Of a DNA stretch of 64,000 bases, positions 60,264 through 64,000 are shown piece by piece. Source of the stretch: JADJXV01 sp046328995. GTDB taxonomy: Bacteria; Bacteroidota; Ignavibacteria; Kapaibacteriales; UBA961. The DNA lies in the NCBI GenBank assembly GCA_046328995.1, contig JAXLVN010000006.1, positions 62,001-126,000 on the forward strand, given 5' to 3'. The notes under the pieces are model-generated. The model worked only from the letters and a program-made list of their open reading frames with translations, made no database searches and was not told the origin of the DNA. Positions within the stretch are counted from its first letter, which is position 1. Each line of letters opens with the position of its first letter. The translations under genes were made by a program, and so were the position numbers.

Positions 60264-62528
60264 ATGAGCACTTCTCATTACAAGATCTTCTGCCGATTAT
60301 CGGTTGGCAACATATTGGTTATTCTGCTTGTATTCGCTTGCACCGCAAGCAGTTCGGAAAGTTATGCAAAAATCAAAGCCCCAAAAGTTCAGTCCCAAAA
60401 GCGTGACACGACAAAAGTGTACAATGCCAAAGAAGTCATCATTGACGGGTATTCTTCCTTAGGAGGTGTTGAACGTATGCCGGATGTAAAAAATGGTATT
60501 ATCTATGCCGGAAAAAAAACGGAGGTGATTCAATTAGATAAAATCCTGGCCGATGTGAGCACCAATAATGCACGTCAGGTATTTGCCAAAGTGCCGGGCA
60601 TCAGTATTTGGGAAAATGACGGCTCCGGTATTCAGGTAGGTGTAGCAGCCCGCGGACTCAGCCCCAATCGCTCGTGGGAATTCAATGTTCGGCAAAATGG
60701 CTACGACATCAGCTCGGAAGCCTTCGGATACCCTGAGGCATATTACAATCCACCTATGGAAGCCCTGGAACGTATCGAAGTGGTCCGGGGTGCGGCCTCG
60801 CTTCAATACGGAACGCAATTCGGAGGGCTGCTGAATTATCAAATTAAAAAAGGCACGCCGTTCAAGACAATAAGCTTCGAAACACAGCAGACTGTCGGTA
60901 CCAATGGACTCTTCAACTCCTATAATGCTCTCGGCGGGACCTACAAAGATCTGTCGTATTACGCCTACTTACATCATCGAAGCGCCGATGGCTGGCGCGA
61001 CAACAGCAGATACAACGTCCTCACCGGTTACCTTTCGGCGAATTTCAAGCTTACCAATGACCTTACCATCGGAGCCGATTACACGTCGATGGACTATCAA
61101 AGCCAGCAGGCAGGCGGCCTGACGGATGTGAAATTCAATGAAAATCCCCGGCAATCCTTCCGGGAACGTAATTGGTTCGGCACACCATGGAATGTAGCCT
61201 CCCTCTATCTGAATTACCAGATCTCTCCCACCTCAGTGCTTCGGGTAACTGCATTCGGTACCTTTGCCGAACGTAATAGTGTCGGATTTACTCAGGCAAT
61301 TACCACCCAAGACACGATTAACCTGACAACCCATGCGTATAATAGCCGTCAGGTCGATCGTGATTCGTACAAAAACTACGGAACCGAAGCACGTATCTCA
61401 ATGAAATACAAATTCTTAGGCAATGAAAATACCTTCGCCGGCGGCATTCGGGCATACCAAGGGAATACGGAAAGGAAACAACTCGGCGTGGGAACAACCG
61501 GTGATGACTTTGACCTCACGCTCTCGACGCCTGCATACGGACGGATGCTGAAATTCAGCACGACGAACTATGCCGTCTTCGCCGAGAATATTTTTGTGAT
61601 CACCAACGGACTCAAAATCATACCGGGTGTACGCTTGGATCTCGTTCATAATACTATCGAAGGATATATCAATTCCTCTCCCTCCGGCCAGGTGACGCCC
61701 GACAGCAGAGACCGAACTATCGTTCTTTATGGCATTGGCGGCGAATATCAACTCACCGAAAAAACATCTCTTTACGGCAATTATTCCCGTTCATACCGCC
61801 CGGTGACCTACTCCGAGCTCACGCCATCGGCGACCACCGAAATCATCGACCCCAATCTCACCGATGCGAGCGGATATAATATCGACTTCGGTTACCGCGG
61901 TGCAATTGATGATTATCTCAATTTTGATATCGGCGCTTTCTCCCTGCGCTATAATAATCGTATCGGTACCATTACCCAAAATAATGCTCCGTTGAAGACG
62001 AATATCGGCACGTCCGAGAGCAAGGGAATTGAATCTTATATCGAAGTAAATCCATTGAAATTTCTCGACATTACATCACTTGGATCGTTCAGCATTTTCG
62101 CATCAAATTCTTTCATCAAGGCAGAATATACCGAATGGAATAATCCAGCCATCGCCGGAGACCCGGCAAAATCCATCGCCGGCAAACAAGTCGAGAATTC
62201 CCCCGATTATATTCACAGATTCGGCGCTACCTACAGCATCTTCGGATTGTCGGCTACCCTCCAAATCAATAGCGTCGGCGAGGTGTACACCGATGCGGCA
62301 AATACAGAGGCCCCCACGGCAACCGCTACAGCAGGCAAGCTGCCGGGATATAGCGTCATGGATTTGACGGTAGCATATGTGCTGAACGAACAATACACCA
62401 TCAAGGCAGGGGTGAATAATCTCAGTGACACGCAGTACGCCACCCGTCGGTCAGGCGGATATCCGGGGCCGGGAATTCTGCCGGCGAACGGAAGAACAAT
62501 GTACCTGACCTTTGGAGCCAAGTTATAA
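60264..62528 (+). CDS. TonB-dependent outer-membrane receptor (FecA-like)
   Basis: A 754-residue protein. After a signal peptide (to about SSSESYA) comes a plug domain (about 80-205: LADVSTNNARQVFAKVPGISIWE, GVAARGLSPNRSWEFNVRQNGYD, ERIEVVRGAASLQYG) and a 22-strand barrel ending GRTMYLTFGAKL. The plug order and the RGLSPNRSWEF stretch resemble Fe(III)-dicitrate and related siderophore receptors. No anti-sigma pair is near, so citrate specificity is open. A TonB box may be in the EVIIDGY segment. It has a strong promoter and an operator-like palindrome. It is a single gene. Confidence 0.88.
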   Translation: MSTSHYKIFCRLSVGNILVILLVFACTASSSESYAKIKAPKVQSQKRDTTKVYNAKEVIIDGYSSLGGVERMPDVKNGIIYAGKKTEVIQLDKILADVSTNNARQVFAKVPGISIWENDGSGIQVGVAARGLSPNRSWEFNVRQNGYDISSEAFGYPEAYYNPPMEALERIEVVRGAASLQYGTQFGGLLNYQIKKGTPFKTISFETQQTVGTNGLFNSYNALGGTYKDLSYYAYLHHRSADGWRDNSRYNVLTGYLSANFKLTNDLTIGADYTSMDYQSQQAGGLTDVKFNENPRQSFRERNWFGTPWNVASLYLNYQISPTSVLRVTAFGTFAERNSVGFTQAITTQDTINLTTHAYNSRQVDRDSYKNYGTEARISMKYKFLGNENTFAGGIRAYQGNTERKQLGVGTTGDDFDLTLSTPAYGRMLKFSTTNYAVFAENIFVITNGLKIIPGVRLDLVHNTIEGYINSSPSGQVTPDSRDRTIVLYGIGGEYQLTEKTSLYGNYSRSYRPVTYSELTPSATTEIIDPNLTDASGYNIDFGYRGAIDDYLNFDIGAFSLRYNNRIGTITQNNAPLKTNIGTSESKGIESYIEVNPLKFLDITSLGSFSIFASNSFIKAEYTEWNNPAIAGDPAKSIAGKQVENSPDYIHRFGATYSIFGLSATLQINSVGEVYTDAANTEAPTATATAGKLPGYSVMDLTVAYVLNEQYTIKAGVNNLSDTQYATRRSGGYPGPGILPANGRTMYLTFGAKL

Positions 62529-62594
62529 AAAAAATCCGGAGAGTAGCTGACGCAGACTGCCGTCACAGGCCGCCATCGGGAGCTACTCTCCGGA
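62527..62594 (-). terminator. long-stem terminator of the unknown membrane gene
   Basis: TCCGGAGAGTAGCT (62535-62548) pairs perfectly with AGCTACTCTCCGGA (62581-62594). On the minus strand the stem is followed by a run of T. The loop is 32 bases. The stem may also help the end of the TonB receptor transcript. Confidence 0.75.
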
Positions 62595-62641
62595 ATTTCA
62601 GGGTGCTTGTGTGCCACTGCACATGCACCGAATATAATCAT

Positions 62642-63637
62642 CTATTTCTTAGGATTTTTCGCAATAAACACCCGCAGCAAATCCTCTACTTCCTTGCCGC
62701 CGGACAAGCTTTCACCACCAAAAAATGTGTCCATTTTCTCACCTTGGGTAATATTTTCCGGTAAATCTTCCTGCCGGGAATACATGAGCGTAAGTGCATA
62801 AATAATGAGCAATACAAATTCCAATCCCAACGCAAAAAGAATAATTGACGGTTCGGACGGTGGAATGAACTTCAACCCACGGATACCGATAATAATAATC
62901 AGCGCAGCAGCACCAATATAGACAAGTCCAAGAATACCATTGCTATACTGCACGGTCACATACTGTCTCATATAGAATTTTATAGCTCCCCGCACCCGAA
63001 ACGAACGGGTCACACCCGATGCCTGCTGCCACCTGACGGCACGCTGCAACGTCTCGACTTCATTATACTGCACGCCAATCGCCTCTGCGTAATCATGGAG
63101 TCCGCGAATATCGGAGGTGAGCAAATGCTGGATAATTCCCTGTAATTCTTCATCAGTATGCTCGCCGTAAATACTACGCGCGATGCGGTCGAGCGAATTG
63201 ACAATTTCACGTTCAATCTTCTGCCGGAGGAGCCCCAATGACTGCGGCAGCAGTGCCGAACATCCCACGGCAAGTGCCGCTGAAAGAGTCAAAATCATCG
63301 GGAGAAGAGAGAGAAAGGGATTGAATAAATACCGCGCTTCCTTGTGTACTTTCTGTTCTACCGATCGATTATCAACAATCGCCCAACGGTAGTAATACGA
63401 TGTCTCGATAATCTCAGGCCGTGCTTCATCTGAAATGCGGTACTCGACTTTCGAACCATCTTTAATCACTTCTGTATGGAGGAACCCACGAAAAAACATA
63501 TCCATCGCCGGGATAGCCACATACACCTGCAGGGCAAATGCAATTCCTACAAGCAGCACACCAAGCACCAAAAACTGCACCACCGAGTGCTTCGACAGCT
63601 CAAAATATTCTTTACGCGAGGAGGAGATATTTTCCAT
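62642..63637 (-). CDS. membrane protein of unknown function with a cytoplasmic helical domain
   Basis: A 331-residue protein that I do not recognise. Four membrane helices are visible: about 21-45 (FLVLGVLLVGIAFALQVY), 110-132 (LLPMILTLSAALAVGCSALLP), 236-255 (LVYIGAAALIIIIGI) and 264-285 (IILFALGLEFVLLIIYAL). Between helices 2 and 3 is a helical region (QKIEREIVNSLDRIARSIYGEH...). The 60-residue loop between helices 1 and 2 is probably periplasmic. The tail is charged. It has no close neighbour operon except the HicB-like gene upstream. Confidence 0.6.
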   Translation of the reverse strand: MENISSSRKEYFELSKHSVVQFLVLGVLLVGIAFALQVYVAIPAMDMFFRGFLHTEVIKDGSKVEYRISDEARPEIIETSYYYRWAIVDNRSVEQKVHKEARYLFNPFLSLLPMILTLSAALAVGCSALLPQSLGLLRQKIEREIVNSLDRIARSIYGEHTDEELQGIIQHLLTSDIRGLHDYAEAIGVQYNEVETLQRAVRWQQASGVTRSFRVRGAIKFYMRQYVTVQYSNGILGLVYIGAAALIIIIGIRGLKFIPPSEPSIILFALGLEFVLLIIYALTLMYSRQEDLPENITQGEKMDTFFGGESLSGGKEVEDLLRVFIAKNPKK

Positions 63638-63745
63638 AAATGATGTAATTAATACAATGCAATCTACTTACCGTGTGTGCGATTCCACAATCATGCCGAC
63701 TTATCACGCCGCCGCCGTTTTTTTTTACTTTTACTTTCACCCTTC

Positions 63746-63955
63746 CTACGCATACACCAATCTCCCTTTAGGCATTGGGATTTGCCGGCCTAATTCCTGA
63801 GCAGTTTCAATCCATTCATTGATGATTATTTCAGTATTATGCAATGCCTCGGAATAGGTCGTTCCATCTGCCATACATCCGGAGAGCTCGGGCACTTCAG
63901 CGACGTAACAGTTGTCTTCATCACTCCAATAGAGAATTATTTCATACTTGTTCAT
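63746..63955 (-). CDS. HicB-like antitoxin-family protein
   Basis: A 69-residue protein. YWSDEDNCYVAEVPELSGCMADGTTYSEALHN is the HicB N-terminal fold that pairs with HicA RNA-cleaving toxins. It lacks a C-terminal DNA-binding domain. A HicA partner would be expected just upstream, at or beyond the window edge (63955-64000 holds only about 45 bases), so a complete pair cannot be confirmed. An orphan HicB-like protein is equally possible. Confidence 0.75.
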   Translation of the reverse strand: MNKYEIILYWSDEDNCYVAEVPELSGCMADGTTYSEALHNTEIIINEWIETAQELGRQIPMPKGRLVYA

Positions 63956-64000
63956 CTGCTGGATTACTTTTTAGGTAGAAAATTTTCCCCTTCTTCTCAC

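Noticed and set aside
63956..64000. 3' end of a hicA toxin gene before the HicB-like gene
   Set aside because: The 45 bases available hold a stop in each plausible frame and too few codons to show a HicA end. It cannot be judged here.

Overview
The window reads as chromosomal DNA of a Gram-negative bacterium from the Bacteroidetes/Chlorobi (FCB) side of the tree. Support comes from type IX secretion components (PorU, PorV) together with cargo carrying T9SS-type C-terminal sorting domains, a short 286-residue primary sigma factor of the Bacteroidetes type, TTG-N19/20-TAnnTTTG promoters, an apolipoprotein N-acyltransferase and a TonB-dependent receptor. A placement near Candidatus Kapabacteria or Ignavibacteria is my inference. 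No 16S rRNA gene or other decisive marker lies in the window.

Layout. 1-4.2 kb: sugar-transfer and methyl-transfer genes (GT9 end, methyltransferase, Cys-rich GT9, GT2) and a secreted barrel-like protein. 4.4-10.6 kb: primary sigma factor, then porU-porV. 11.0-16.5 kb, minus strand: tRNA-Leu, then the tight run tig-clpP-clpX-ion channel-lipB, then tRNA-Gly. 16.6-18.7 kb: hpnE-like gene and rplU-rpmA. 19.0-27.8 kb: three very large tandem paralogs of a secreted IgGFc-binding-like T9SS cargo protein, with a duplicated double-hairpin repeat and the 3' stub of a lost fourth copy. 27.8-32.8 kb: ftsW, a secreted protein, ahcY and metK. 32.8-36.5 kb: twin lipoproteins, a repeat-rich interval around a GIY-YIG gene, and a sugar nucleotidyltransferase. 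36.7-42.3 kb: 3-hydroxyanthranilate dioxygenase, YbdK-type ligase, lnt and a protease fused to a barrel-like tail. 42.4-43.6 kb: a complete IS630-family element sitting in a heptamer repeat tract. 43.8-52.2 kb: CHASE2 and FecR-like pair, ygiD-like dioxygenase, DUF5666 cargo protein, MazG-like protein, thyX and a di-haem peroxidase. 52.3-58.2 kb: a signalling array of TPR-histidine kinase, a decayed cyclase and two TPR-adenylate cyclases. 58.5-64 kb: pckA, a TonB receptor with a promoter and operator-like palindrome, an unknown membrane protein and a HicB-like protein.

How the genes work together. PorU and PorV process and attach proteins such as the three IgGFc-like giants and the DUF5666 protein to the cell surface. 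ClpP/ClpX and trigger factor form a protein-quality unit. AhcY and MetK are two steps of the methyl cycle. The TPR array looks like one sensor design paired with different outputs (phosphotransfer versus cAMP). Three kinds of short repeats (a double-hairpin element, a TGTCATTCTGA...GAAGAATCG element and a GTAAGTC heptamer) are scattered between genes and seem tied to local duplication and insertion.
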